Shown: positions 7,944 to 17,316, counted from the stretch's first letter. The stretch: 64,000 nucleotides of DNA from Ga0077555 sp046154645 (GCA_046154645.1 JBJXDZ010000092.1:1-64000), one strand, 5' to 3'. The notes: generated by a model from the letters alone, not told the origin. Translations and numbers: made by a program.

Positions 7944-9581
7944 TCAGCCACGGTTCTTCTTGCGGAAGAACAGGCGCCAAGGGTCGGGGAACTGGTCGAC
8001 GGGCACTTCGATCAGAGCCGGGGCGTCGGACTTGAAGGCGTCACGCAGCTCCTTGCGCAGCGCCTCGGGCGTCTTGGCGCGGGTCGAGCGGATGCCGAAA
8101 CTCTCGCCGAGCTTGACGAAGTCCGGGTTGGTCAAGTCACTGGCGATGACGCGGCCGTCGTAATTCATTTGCTGCAGGCGCTTGACGTTGCCATACGCAT
8201 TATCCGTGAAGACCACAGCCACGACGCCGATGTTGTGCTTGGCGGCGGTCGCCAGTTCCTGCACGCCGAACATGAAGCCGCCGTCGCCGGACACCGACAG
8301 CACTTTCCGGTGCGGCATCGCCGACTTGGCGCCGAGCGCCACGTTGTAGCCCCACCCGAGCGTGCCCTGATAGCCGGACGATATGAAGGTGCGGGGCTTG
8401 TAGACCGGGAACATGACGCGGCTGACGTAACAGACTTGCGTCAGTTCCTCGACGAAGATGCCGTCCTCGGGCAGCTCGGCACGCAGGGCGTCGATCCATT
8501 GCTTTTGCGGCGCCAGATCGGCAAGTTCCGTCGCTACGGCGGCGTTGAGCGATTGCATCTCTTCCTTGCGGCTTGCCCGTTTGCCGAGATGACGCGGCAG
8601 CCGCTTCAGCAGCACCCGCAGGGCTTCCGCCGCATCGGCGATGATCTTGACGTCGGGCTTGCGAATGCGTCCCGGGCGTGTCGGATCCAGATCCAGATGA
8701 ATGATCTTCATCTTGTCGTCCGTGCCCCAGTCGAACTGCTGGTGCAGGCGGGTGCCGACGGCAAATACGACATCGACGTCCTGCCACAGGCGATAGCCGC
8801 CCGTGACGCGCTGCGAGAGATAGTGCCGGTTGTCGAGCACGCCGGCGCCAGTCCGAAACGACATCACCGGGGCTTCCAGCATCTCGGCCAGCAGCTTGAT
8901 CTCCTCCGACGCATCTTGCGCGCCTCCACCGACGGAAATCAGCGGCCGCTTGGACCCGGCCAGCAGCTTGGCGGCAGCTTCGATGGCGTCCTCGTCGATG
9001 GCAGGCGTCTGCCGCCTCACCGGCTCCAGGTCGAGCGCCACCTCACTCGCCCGCTTCCACATGTCCCAGCCGGCCTCGATGCCAACTGGTCCCGGCGCGC
9101 CGGACAGCAACTGGCGGAAGGCCTCCTTGGTCTTGGGGCCGGCGTCCTCCGGGCCGTCGATGTGGGTTGCCCACTTGGTCAGCGTCCGCATGATGCCGAT
9201 CTGGTTTGGCACCTCGTGCAGGAAGCCCAGGCCCTTGCCGATGCGCGCCTCGAAGATCTGTCCGGAGATGGCGAGCAATGGCGCGGTGAGCGATTGCGCG
9301 GTCGCGAGCGCCGTCGTGGTGTTGAGGAAGCCCGGACCGGGAACCACGCAGTAGGCTTGCGGCTTGCCCGTGGCCAGTGCCGCCCCAAGCGCCATATAGG
9401 CGGTCGCCTGCTCGTGGCGGGCGTTGATCGGCTTGATGGCGCCGCCGACCCGATGCAAGGCATCGAAGAAATCGTCATTCTGCACGCCGGGCAGGCAATA
9501 GAGCTTGTCGATGCCGTTGGCGATCATGGTCTTGATCACGCTTTCGGCACAGTTGGATTTGGCAAGATTGGTGGCGGTCAT
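7944..9581 (-). CDS. Thiamine diphosphate-dependent enzyme (IlvB-like)
   Basis: A 545-residue ThDP enzyme of the acetolactate synthase/benzoylformate decarboxylase superfamily with PYR, central and PP domains. The activating glutamate is Glu57 (RHEQ). The ThDP/Mg motif begins SGDGGFMFGVQEL and ends DNAYGN. No small regulatory (IlvH) subunit is adjacent, so a catabolic decarboxylase or carboligase is more likely than branched-chain synthesis. Gene order ThDP enzyme then crotonase, with an MFS gene just upstream on the same strand, suggests a transport and degradation unit. Substrate unknown. Confidence 0.9.
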   Translation of the reverse strand: MTATNLAKSNCAESVIKTMIANGIDKLYCLPGVQNDDFFDALHRVGGAIKPINARHEQATAYMALGAALATGKPQAYCVVPGPGFLNTTTALATAQSLTAPLLAISGQIFEARIGKGLGFLHEVPNQIGIMRTLTKWATHIDGPEDAGPKTKEAFRQLLSGAPGPVGIEAGWDMWKRASEVALDLEPVRRQTPAIDEDAIEAAAKLLAGSKRPLISVGGGAQDASEEIKLLAEMLEAPVMSFRTGAGVLDNRHYLSQRVTGGYRLWQDVDVVFAVGTRLHQQFDWGTDDKMKIIHLDLDPTRPGRIRKPDVKIIADAAEALRVLLKRLPRHLGKRASRKEEMQSLNAAVATELADLAPQKQWIDALRAELPEDGIFVEELTQVCYVSRVMFPVYKPRTFISSGYQGTLGWGYNVALGAKSAMPHRKVLSVSGDGGFMFGVQELATAAKHNIGVVAVVFTDNAYGNVKRLQQMNYDGRVIASDLTNPDFVKLGESFGIRSTRAKTPEALRKELRDAFKSDAPALIEVPVDQFPDPWRLFFRKKNRG

Positions 9582-9693
9582 GGGACATTGCTCCGGCACT
9601 GACGCGTGATATCGGGGAGGAGGTCGCGGCACATCATAGGACTGGAAGCGGGTGCAGTGGAACGGTGAATTCCGCTGCTGTCTCGAATGCGGC

Positions 9694-10974
9694 TTATCCG
9701 ACCGCTTTGATCCGCCGCCGATTGGCGAGATACCAAAGCAGCGCCAGCAGTTGCACCACCAGCGCGCCGCCAAAGGCAGCCTGATAGGCCTCCGGCACAT
9801 ACCCGCCGTCAGCCCGCGTCGGGAACAGGCCGATGATGCCGCCGGCACCGTACTGCACGACGAAGGCCCACAGGAACATCAGCAGGTTGGCCGCCGTGTT
9901 GGAGCGCCCCGAAAGGCTCTGGCCGAAGTACCGCGCCAGCCAGGGATAGGAAATGACGGCGACGTGGCCGGTCATGCCGAAGATGCACCACAAGCCGAGC
10001 GCCACCCGGTGATCGCTTGGGTTGAACAGCAAGGCCACCTGTGACGACAGGAAGATCGAAATAAAGCCAAGGGTCACCGTGACCAGGCTCACACCGCGCC
10101 GCACCAGTACGTCGGTGATGACGCCGGCCAGCAGAATGCTGACGACGAACGCCGCCGCCATCACGAACAGCGAGTTTGCCACCCCGAGGCTGTCGAGACC
10201 GACGATGTCGCGGAACCACGGTGCCACCCAAAGGGTCTGGATGGCAATGTGGGTTCCAGCCGTCGTCGCGAGCAAGGGCGCGAGGGCAAGGAACACGCGA
10301 TCGGAATAGATGCTGCCGATCTGGCGAATCTGCACCGACAGCCGCTCCGTCGACACGGCGAAGCCGCGTTCCGGGACCATTGCGATGATGAGCACGGCCA
10401 CGAACAACGTCACTGCCGACATGCCCATGAAGACGCTGCGCCAGCCCCACTCGCGCACCATCAATTCAAGTGGTGTCGTGGCAATCAGCAGACCGATGCC
10501 ACCGAGCGACATGAGACAGGCATTGGCCAACGCCCGGCGCGGCTCCGATACCCAGATGACGACGGCCTTGAAGCAGCTCATCAAGCCACCGGAGAACGCG
10601 ATGCCGATCATCGCGCGCGCGACGGTGAGTGTCGCCACATCGCGTCCGAACGCAAACAGCAGGGCGCCGGCAGCACCGAAAGCCACCAGCGCCGCCTGCA
10701 CCCGGCGCGGGCCATAGCGATCGAGCAGCACGCCCAGCGGCAATTGGAAGGCGGCGAACGCAGCAAGATAGGCGCCGGTCAGCAGGCCAAGCTCGGAGGC
10801 GGTGAGGTTCAGCTCGCGCACGAGATCACCGGATACGACGGCATTGGCAGCACGATAGAGGTAGGAGAACAGGTAACCGAGCGAGAACGGCGCCAACGCC
10901 ATGAAGATCAGGGCATAGGTTGGTGGAGGTGCCGAAAGCGTCGTTGGGCTGGCCACATCAAGGGGTTTGGACAT
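9694..10974 (-). CDS. MFS transporter (12 TM)
   Basis: A roughly 426-residue major facilitator protein with 12 hydrophobic segments, a motif A loop LGVLLDRYGPRRVQ and a repeat of the motif in the second half. It probably imports an organic anion used by the downstream ThDP enzyme and crotonase; this is inference from position. The start is uncertain: ATG at 10974 (MSKPLD) or 10995 (MPAIRV), neither with a clear Shine-Dalgarno. Confidence 0.87.
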   Translation of the reverse strand: MSKPLDVASPTTLSAPPPTYALIFMALAPFSLGYLFSYLYRAANAVVSGDLVRELNLTASELGLLTGAYLAAFAAFQLPLGVLLDRYGPRRVQAALVAFGAAGALLFAFGRDVATLTVARAMIGIAFSGGLMSCFKAVVIWVSEPRRALANACLMSLGGIGLLIATTPLELMVREWGWRSVFMGMSAVTLFVAVLIIAMVPERGFAVSTERLSVQIRQIGSIYSDRVFLALAPLLATTAGTHIAIQTLWVAPWFRDIVGLDSLGVANSLFVMAAAFVVSILLAGVITDVLVRRGVSLVTVTLGFISIFLSSQVALLFNPSDHRVALGLWCIFGMTGHVAVISYPWLARYFGQSLSGRSNTAANLLMFLWAFVVQYGAGGIIGLFPTRADGGYVPEAYQAAFGGALVVQLLALLWYLANRRRIKAVG

Positions 10975-11058
10975 TGGAACTCGAATGGCAGGCATCAGTA
11001 AAAAGCGGTGTCGAAGCCCGCTGGCTCGACACCGCGATGCAGCACGGGGATGACGGCG

Positions 11059-11685
11059 TTACTTGATCGGCGAGAACGGCGCCGCGAGCAGGATCTTCGA
11101 TTCCTGATGCACGGTCGGGCTGGGCTTATCCGGTGTCGATGGCGGCGGCCAGATGCCTTCGGCCATCGCCTTTTTGCGCACGGCGACGCGCTCGTCGAGG
11201 CTCTTGTAGGCCCAGATGTGGACCCACTGGTTGAGGTTGCCGATGTCCGATGCGAACACGCCGATCAGCGGCGACAGCTTGGTGCGCGCCGCGATGTGCT
11301 TGCTCCAGTTCTCGGCCATCTGCGCTGTGCCGCCTGCCTTCAGCGTATAGGTGCGCATCTCGAAGTAGGGACCGTGATTGGACGGCGTCATCGGCGGCGA
11401 GAACGGTTGCGGCATCATGATTTCCGATTTCATGTCGGTAATGAGGTCCTGCGTCTTGGGCGGCCAGATGCCGGCCTTGACGACGGTCTCGCGCACCTTG
11501 TTGCGCTCGGCCACGTCCTTGTATTCCCACACATGAATGACCTGATTGAGCGGACCGATCTCGGTCGTCCACATCGCGGCCAGACGCGAATGCTCGAGCC
11601 GCTTGGGCAGCAACGGCTCCCAGCGCTTCATGAATTCGGCCTGCGTGCGCGGCGCAATCGTATAGGTACGGAACTCGTAGATCAT
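11059..11685 (-). CDS. NIPSNAP family protein, two tandem domains
   Basis: A 208-residue protein made of two dimeric ferredoxin-like NIPSNAP domains. The first (residues about 1-100) begins YEFRTYTI, the second (about 105-200) FEMRTYTL. Each has a matching HVWEYK/HIWAYK strand and a GIWPP segment, so it arose by internal duplication. Bacterial NIPSNAP proteins have no established enzymatic role. The ATG at 11685 has an excellent GAGAGGAGA Shine-Dalgarno. It is divergent from the CAP-domain lipoprotein gene. Confidence 0.9.
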   Translation of the reverse strand: MIYEFRTYTIAPRTQAEFMKRWEPLLPKRLEHSRLAAMWTTEIGPLNQVIHVWEYKDVAERNKVRETVVKAGIWPPKTQDLITDMKSEIMMPQPFSPPMTPSNHGPYFEMRTYTLKAGGTAQMAENWSKHIAARTKLSPLIGVFASDIGNLNQWVHIWAYKSLDERVAVRKKAMAEGIWPPPSTPDKPSPTVHQESKILLAAPFSPIK

Positions 11686-12098
11686 GACGGCAGTCTCCTC
11701 TCGATGAAGCAGCGAGCTTAGCCCTGAATTGCCGAATGACGAATGCTTTCCCCGCGGGGTCGGGTGTGCACGGGCAGCGGGGCAAGTCACGAACGTGCGT
11801 CGGCGCCCGAATATGGCAACTCCATGCATCATGCCCCATTGGCGCCCAACTGACGCCAAGAAGATCGCGTTCCATCGCATCTGAGCTAGACGGGCTCATC
11901 ACAACTCGGGTTGCCCCTTCGGGGTTGTCGCGCCCATCGCCTGCCGACCGGCAGGGCGGTGACAGGACAGCTTTGCCTCGGGACACAGCCGCAGCGTGAA
12001 ACAGTTCGTCAGATGTCGGCAGCCTTAACGCCGGGTTAACCCGGACGCGGCATGCTTGCAGAGAAGGAACCGCGCGTATCATGGCGGGAGCAAGCTTT
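11686..12098. other. Divergent intergenic region with several hairpins and a CtrA box
   Basis: About 410 bp between NIPSNAP (-) and the CAP lipoprotein (+). It has a 7-bp stem at 11940-11955 and the CtrA-type site at 12026-12041. No gene is convincing. Confidence 0.5.
12026..12045 (+). promoter_or_regulatory. Candidate CtrA-binding site
   Basis: TTAA at 12026-12029, seven bases, then TTAAC at 12037-12041: an exact match to the alphaproteobacterial CtrA consensus TTAA-N7-TTAAC. The second half is embedded in a perfect 14-bp palindrome (12032-12045). It ends 58 bp before the CAP lipoprotein start. Confidence 0.55.
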
Positions 12099-12803
12099 AT
12101 GTCTCGCGTAATTCTACCGGCCATTCTCATTGTGGCCGTGACCGGTTGCAGCATGAGTTCGAAGCCCCTGACCTCGGGCTTCGGCGACAGCGGCAGCACA
12201 ACAGCGACGTCTGTCGCCGCCGCTGAGGCGCGCAAGGCGCCGAAGCCTCAACAGGGCCTTGGGGGCGACCCCGATTCCCGTGCGGCGCTGCCAAAGGCGC
12301 CAAATCCAACGCCCAATCAGCGCTTGGCACGCCTCGACGATCGCGCACCGCCAGGAACCTACGACAAAGCGCCGGCCGGGGCGTTGGCTGATCGCGACTA
12401 CAGCCTGACCCAGCTCAATGCAGAGCGGGCGCTCGAGCTGATCAACGCCTACCGCAAGGAAAAGGGCTTGAAGCCGCTGAAGCTCAATGCCGAGCTTTCT
12501 AATGCGGCCAAGAACCATTCCCGCGATCTCGCCAAGTGGGACCGCATCTCGCATTTCGGCTCGGACGGCTCCAACCCGTGGGATCGCGTCAAGCGGAGCG
12601 GCTACAACGCGCGCCTGGCGGCCGAGAACGTCGGCACTGGACAGGTGAACTTCGACGAGGTGATGAAGGGCTGGAAAGAGAGCCCGGGTCACAACAAGAA
12701 TTTGCTGCTGGCGGATGCCGAGCACATGGGGATTGCGCTCGTGCAGGAGAGCAAGACCGAGTTCAAGACTTTCTGGACCTTGGTGATCGGCTCGCCGCTG
12801 TAA
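12099..12803 (+). CDS. CAP (SCP/PR-1) domain lipoprotein
   Basis: A 234-residue envelope protein. The N terminus is a lipoprotein signal ending VTGC, so the mature protein should be lipid-anchored. A Pro/Ala-rich linker leads to a CAP domain over roughly the last 135 residues, with the family's His and Glu positions visible (ISHFGS, AENVG, GHNKNLL). CAP proteins in bacteria are secreted or envelope-bound with debated roles in lipid or cell-wall binding. I prefer the ATG at 12099 (Shine-Dalgarno GGGAG, 8-base spacing) over the ATG at 12081. A CtrA-type box upstream suggests cell-cycle control. Confidence 0.88.
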   Translation: MSRVILPAILIVAVTGCSMSSKPLTSGFGDSGSTTATSVAAAEARKAPKPQQGLGGDPDSRAALPKAPNPTPNQRLARLDDRAPPGTYDKAPAGALADRDYSLTQLNAERALELINAYRKEKGLKPLKLNAELSNAAKNHSRDLAKWDRISHFGSDGSNPWDRVKRSGYNARLAAENVGTGQVNFDEVMKGWKESPGHNKNLLLADAEHMGIALVQESKTEFKTFWTLVIGSPL

Positions 12804-12868
12804 GGGATTTGGGGAAGAGGCAGGGAAGCGACAAAAGAAAAATCGCATCGAACCATGCTTCGGACACG

Positions 12869-12903
12869 GCAAGGCCCGGCATCTCATGGATGCCGGGCCT
12901 TGC
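12869..12903. terminator. Strong hairpin terminator between convergent genes
   Basis: A perfect 15-bp stem (12869-12883 with 12889-12903) and a 5-base loop, followed by TGTTTC on the + strand. It lies between the CAP gene (+) and the Trp-rich gene (-) and can serve both. Confidence 0.8.
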
Positions 12904-12933
12904 TGTTTCAGGTCGTTGACCTTGCGCGTCGTG

Positions 12934-13686
12934 TCAGTGCGACTTGCGCCGGTTGGCATCCGGCTCCAAGGCCCAGAATGAGACCATGGACCGCGCCAGA
13001 TCGATTGGCTCGGTGATGACGGGAGCCGTGGCATGTCCGCCAGCGGTCCGGAAGCTGGCCACACTGGCCCGCTCAGCGGCCGTCTTCGTTGACCCATGCC
13101 CCGCGACGCTTGCGAAGGATGGCCACTGGAACGTGCCCCACATGGACGCCGCTGAAAGGGGAGCGGGAAGTCCCGTCGTCATGGGAAACCATGGCCAATT
13201 CGGGCTTTGCGAGCCAAAGTTCCATGGCCACGCCGTGCCGGCCATCGGCCAGCCCGAAGTCGGCAGCAGGTTTTGCGGCCAGCCGCCGAACGGCAAGGCG
13301 CTGAACGGCCATGTCCCAAACGATGACGCGGCCTGTGGCCAGCCCATCCACGCGAGGGGACTGGCGACGCCTGGCATCCCAAACATCTGCAGCCAGGGAT
13401 TGGCCAGCATCGGGTTCCCGAGCATGGGATTGCCAAGAACGCCGGGCCAACCAAACCCTGGCCAAGCCGACATGCCGCCGGACATACCCGTCATGGGCCA
13501 AGCAGCAGGCCAGCCCGAACCGGTCCACACATTGGCGAGTGATGGCAGGGAAGCGTGTGTCGGGGGCACACCGGTGGTTGCCATCTTGGTCGCCACATTC
13601 GCAGCCTCGGTGCCGACCTTCCACCACGTCTGGGCCGTGTCGGTCCAAAGCTTGAGCAATCCCAACTGCCAATCAATCGGTGTCAC
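12934..13686 (-). CDS. Tryptophan-rich low-complexity protein with phasin-like N terminus
   Basis: A 250-residue protein I do not recognise. The first ~40 residues form an amphipathic helix (LLKLWTDTAQTWWKVGTEA) reminiscent of phasins. Residues ~50-185 are low complexity, rich in Trp, Pro, Gly, Met and Phe, with many W-P pairs and a short tandem GNPML-GNPML-ANPWL. I count 22 Trp in 250 residues (8.8%). The end is basic and charged. I chose a GTG start at 13686 because a GGGAGG Shine-Dalgarno sits 8 bases upstream; longer forms would overlap the upstream gene. Function unknown; granule or membrane surface association is a guess. Confidence 0.65.
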   Translation of the reverse strand: MTPIDWQLGLLKLWTDTAQTWWKVGTEAANVATKMATTGVPPTHASLPSLANVWTGSGWPAAWPMTGMSGGMSAWPGFGWPGVLGNPMLGNPMLANPWLQMFGMPGVASPLAWMGWPQAASSFGTWPFSALPFGGWPQNLLPTSGWPMAGTAWPWNFGSQSPNWPWFPMTTGLPAPLSAASMWGTFQWPSFASVAGHGSTKTAAERASVASFRTAGGHATAPVITEPIDLARSMVSFWALEPDANRRKSH

Positions 13687-13796
13687 GCGTGCAACCTCCC
13701 ACAGCCCCAGTTCTGCGACATATGTGTGAATTGGCTTAACGGAGTTTGTGCGTCGCAGCAATTTCTTTCGCGCGTGCAGAAATCGTCGCAGCTTGA

Positions 13797-14720
13797 TCAG
13801 TGCCGGCCGGGCGTCGCCATGCGGTCGGCCTTGCGCGACCGGGGATCGGCGACGACGATCCACTTCATGCCGTCCGGCCCGACGACGATACGGCGTGTCG
13901 TGTTGTCCAGCCGCACGCTGAGTGACCGGGCCAATCCGTCCGGTAAAATCCCGAGGCCTGACTGCAATCCCGTCGGCAACATGGCCATCGCCAGCACCGT
14001 CGCCAGCAGAAAACCGACCGGCAGCCCGACCAGCATCGCTGTGCGCCGGGTGAGGCGCGGCATCGAGAGACGAAAACGCTTGCGCGACAAGCGGTTGGCC
14101 AAGCCGAGGCTAACAGCCGTGACCAAGCCGGCTGATCGCCCAGATGGCACCCGATCTGATCGCACCGGCGCCACCGGACGTGGTCCATTCGAGGACAGGT
14201 CGCGCCGAAGTGGCGGCTCTTGGACAGCGATCAATGCCGCAGCCAGAGACGTCGACTGCCGTGCACCGGCCGCAGGCGATCGACCGCTGGATATGGAGGC
14301 AACAGGCTCGGTTCGCGAAACGAGCATCGCTTGCGGCGGCGTCGCCGAGGGCACTGGCGGCGCCGGGCGATGGGCGCTCTCGATAACCATGCCGTCCATG
14401 ATCTGCCGCAAGCGCGCCAGGGCTGGGCGGACATCCATCTCTAGCCAGGCGCCATAGGCGAGCACGATGCGCGATGTCTCAGGCCAAAGCGGCAAGCCAC
14501 CTGGATTGCAGCCCTCGAGCGCCAGGATGACATCGGTCGTGGTGCCAAGTTGTCTGGCCACCGCCACCAGCGAGGCGCCAACCGCTGCCCGCATGGTTTG
14601 GAACAGCACGCCAAGCTGCGGGTCAGGCCGCGATAGCTGTTGTCCACGCACCGGCGTGGTGCCGCTGGCCAAAGGCCGGGGACCAGGCTCGTGAGACGTT
14701 GGACTCGAACGCAGGGGCAT
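13797..14720 (-). CDS. RodZ-like protein: N-terminal HTH and one TM helix
   Basis: A 307-residue protein with a predicted Xre/RodZ-like helix-turn-helix region (about 37-105), a long Pro/Ser-rich linker, a basic patch, a single transmembrane helix (about 229-249) and a short C-terminal periplasmic segment. This is the layout of RodZ, which links MreB to the membrane, but similarity is only architectural. It precedes the Trp-rich gene by 110 bp on the same strand and follows ptsP by 129 bp. It could equally be a membrane-anchored regulator. Confidence 0.75.
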   Translation of the reverse strand: MPLRSSPTSHEPGPRPLASGTTPVRGQQLSRPDPQLGVLFQTMRAAVGASLVAVARQLGTTTDVILALEGCNPGGLPLWPETSRIVLAYGAWLEMDVRPALARLRQIMDGMVIESAHRPAPPVPSATPPQAMLVSRTEPVASISSGRSPAAGARQSTSLAAALIAVQEPPLRRDLSSNGPRPVAPVRSDRVPSGRSAGLVTAVSLGLANRLSRKRFRLSMPRLTRRTAMLVGLPVGFLLATVLAMAMLPTGLQSGLGILPDGLARSLSVRLDNTTRRIVVGPDGMKWIVVADPRSRKADRMATPGRH

Positions 14721-14849
14721 ACCGATTACGCTTTACAGGCTGCCTTACGGGACGTGGTCAGGCGAGCAGTTCACAGCTTGGCGTGGAGCATGTCAAAGCC
14801 CCATTGGCGGCCAGACGGATGCCGAACGAGCGATTCGCATCGAGTGTTG

Positions 14850-17174
14850 TCAAATCTCCACACCTTCGTTTTCGGCAAACCGGCCGAGCTCATCGCGCAG
14901 GTTTCCGCTGCCTGCGTCAAGCAGCTTGTCGAGATGCAGCCTTGCCCGCTCGGCATCCAGCGACAACACCATGGCCTTGACCGGACCAATGCTGGCCGGC
15001 GTCATCGACAGCGAGCGAATCCCGAGCGCGATCAAGGCCATGGCCTCCAGCGGCCGGCCACCGATCTCGCCGCACAGCGTCACCGGTACCTTGTGGCGCT
15101 CGCCGGCCAGGGCAATGGACTTCAGCGCCCGCAGGAACGACGCCGAAAGCGTGCTGTAGCGTGCGCCGACCCGGGGATTGCCGCGATCGGCCGCAAACAT
15201 GTACTGCATCAGGTCATTGCTGCCGATTGACACGAAATCGACCATGGGCAGCACCCGGTCGAGTTCGAACAGCAGCGATGGCACCTCGATCATGATGCCC
15301 AGATGCAGCTTGGCCGGCACCGGGCTGCCGCGCCGCACGGCCAGTTCCAGCTCGCGGTCGATGATTGCCTTGACGGCCGCGAACTCGCTGGCTTCCGACA
15401 CCATGGGCACCATGATGTGCAGCTCACCCCCGTTGGCGGCGCGAATGAGGGCGCGCAACTGCGTCTTGAGCATCGCCGGCCGGTCGAGCGTCATGCGGAT
15501 GCCGCGCCAGCCCAGCGCCGGGTTCTCCTCCTCGATCGGGTTCATGTACGACAGCACTTTGTCGCCGCCGATATCGAGCGTACGGAACACGACCGGCTTG
15601 CCGGCCGCGCCCGCCAGCACATTGCGATAGACCTGTGTCTGCCGGTCGAGGCGTGGAAACGAGGGTGCCACCATGAATTGCAGCTCGGTGCGGAACAGCC
15701 CGACGCCTTCGGCACCCGATTGGGCCAGATGTGACATTTCCACCTGCAGGCCGGCATTGATGAGCAGCTCGATCTTCTGGCCATCACGCGTCACTGCGGG
15801 CTGCCCAACCAGCGTATTGTACTTGCGCTGCCGGCTGGCGCGGAACCGAGCCTTGCCCTGATAGGCTGCGATGACCTCGCCTGTCGGGCGGACATAGATC
15901 TCGCCGGATTCGGCATCGATGACGATCGGATTGCCGCGCTGCACGCGGTCCATTAGGCCCTTCGCCTGGCCGACAGCGGCAATCCCCAGCGCCCGGGCCA
16001 CGATGGCGACATGGCTCTGCCCGCTGCCGTCCTCGATGACGAGGCCACGCAATCTGGCGCGGTCATAATCGAGCAGCTCCGACGTGCCCATGGTCCGCGC
16101 CACGAGCACAGTATCTTCCGGCAGCTCCTTCTTGATCGAGCCGCCGTCCCGCTGCGCCGCCAGCACCCGCGACAGGCGGTCCGACAGGTCGTCGAGATCA
16201 CGCATGCGCTCGCGCCAGAAGGGATCGGTCTGACGCAGCATGCGCGCCCGCGTCTGGTTCTGGACGCGCTCGACAGCCGCTTCCGCGGTCAGCCCCGAGG
16301 CCACGGCTTCGCTGAGCCGCCGCTGCCAGCCGCGATCGTTGGCGAACATGCGGTAGGCCTCGAGCACATCGCGATGCTCGCCTTCGCGTGCCAGATCGCC
16401 CTGGTCGATCAGCTCGTCGAGCGTCGCTTTCAGCTCGGTGATACCGGCTTCCAGCCTGACGGCCTCGGCCTCCGGATCCTTGGCCGTGAGCTCGGTGACG
16501 ACAATGCGTGGCTCGTGCAGCACGACATGGCCGAGTGCCAGGCCTTCGGCGATGGGCGTACCGCGCACCAGCAGCATGCGAGTGCGATCGATGGCGTCGA
16601 GCACCATGCCGCCAGCCGCCGGCGAGCTGCTGGAGGAGGTCATGCCCGTCACTGCACCAGTGACCAGGTGCTCGGCCAGCACCATCGCCGTAGCCTGTAG
16701 AGCCTCGACGTCGTCATCCGGGTATTCGCGCGGCGTCTTGTTCTGCACCGTCAGCACGCCCAGCACCTCGCCGCCGCGCAGGATCGGCACGGCCAGGAAC
16801 GAGTGGTAGATCTCCTCGCCGGTCTCAGGCCGATAGGAGAACGCCGGATGCGTCTGCGCGTCCGGCTCGTTGACCGGCAACGCCAGCTCGGCGCAGCGCC
16901 CGACGAGGCCTTCGCCCCGCTTCATGAAGGTGTTGTGCACCGCCGTCTTGTTGAGACCCTCGGTGGCGATCAGTTCGAGCGATCCGTCCTGGCGCTTCAG
17001 GTAGATCGAGCACACCTCCGCCACCATCAGGTTGGCGATCTGCCGCACGATCCGGTCGAGGCGGCTCTGTCCGTCCGTCGGCTCGCCCATGATTTCGCGC
17101 AGCCGGCGCATGATGATGCGCAGCGCCGGTTCTACGGCGGGGATCGGCGGCTCATCGATCGGTCTCTTCGGCAT
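14850..17174 (-). CDS. ptsP: Phosphoenolpyruvate-protein phosphotransferase EI-Ntr
   Basis: A 774-residue first enzyme of the nitrogen-related PTS. An N-terminal GAF domain (about 30-175) senses small molecules such as glutamine. The EI N-terminal domain carries the phosphorylated His388 in GQSHVAIVARALG. The PEP-binding TIM barrel includes LFRTELQFM and CGEIGGRPLEAM. It transfers phosphate from PEP to NPr (PtsO) and so to EIIA-Ntr, neither encoded here. Its place 144 bp downstream of lysC is the conserved alphaproteobacterial arrangement. Confidence 0.96.
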   Translation of the reverse strand: MPKRPIDEPPIPAVEPALRIIMRRLREIMGEPTDGQSRLDRIVRQIANLMVAEVCSIYLKRQDGSLELIATEGLNKTAVHNTFMKRGEGLVGRCAELALPVNEPDAQTHPAFSYRPETGEEIYHSFLAVPILRGGEVLGVLTVQNKTPREYPDDDVEALQATAMVLAEHLVTGAVTGMTSSSSSPAAGGMVLDAIDRTRMLLVRGTPIAEGLALGHVVLHEPRIVVTELTAKDPEAEAVRLEAGITELKATLDELIDQGDLAREGEHRDVLEAYRMFANDRGWQRRLSEAVASGLTAEAAVERVQNQTRARMLRQTDPFWRERMRDLDDLSDRLSRVLAAQRDGGSIKKELPEDTVLVARTMGTSELLDYDRARLRGLVIEDGSGQSHVAIVARALGIAAVGQAKGLMDRVQRGNPIVIDAESGEIYVRPTGEVIAAYQGKARFRASRQRKYNTLVGQPAVTRDGQKIELLINAGLQVEMSHLAQSGAEGVGLFRTELQFMVAPSFPRLDRQTQVYRNVLAGAAGKPVVFRTLDIGGDKVLSYMNPIEEENPALGWRGIRMTLDRPAMLKTQLRALIRAANGGELHIMVPMVSEASEFAAVKAIIDRELELAVRRGSPVPAKLHLGIMIEVPSLLFELDRVLPMVDFVSIGSNDLMQYMFAADRGNPRVGARYSTLSASFLRALKSIALAGERHKVPVTLCGEIGGRPLEAMALIALGIRSLSMTPASIGPVKAMVLSLDAERARLHLDKLLDAGSGNLRDELGRFAENEGVEI

Positions 17175-17296
17175 CTGGGCCCGCCATCCTGATCACGATT
17201 CGGGACATTCCGACCCCGCGATCAGCTCTTTGGTTCACCAGACCGGGTGCGCCGGACAATTCAGCGCTGCAACCAGCCGGTGACTTTGACCGTGCG

Positions 17297-17316
17297 CGCG
17301 CCCTGGGCAGGGCGCG
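17297..17316. repeat. Intercistronic stem-loop between lysC and ptsP
   Basis: An 8-bp perfect GC stem (17297-17304 with 17309-17316) and a 4-base loop just after the lysC stop. There is no T-run on the lysC strand, so attenuation or mRNA processing is more likely than termination. Confidence 0.4.

Noticed and set aside
8169..9602. 477-codon frame antisense to the ThDP enzyme
   Set aside because: No recognisable motif; it mirrors the codon structure of the real gene.
14698..14710. tRNA T-arm-like GTTCGAGTCC on the minus strand
   Set aside because: The flanking bases do not form the T stem, acceptor or anticodon arms; it is part of the RodZ-like gene's 5' region.
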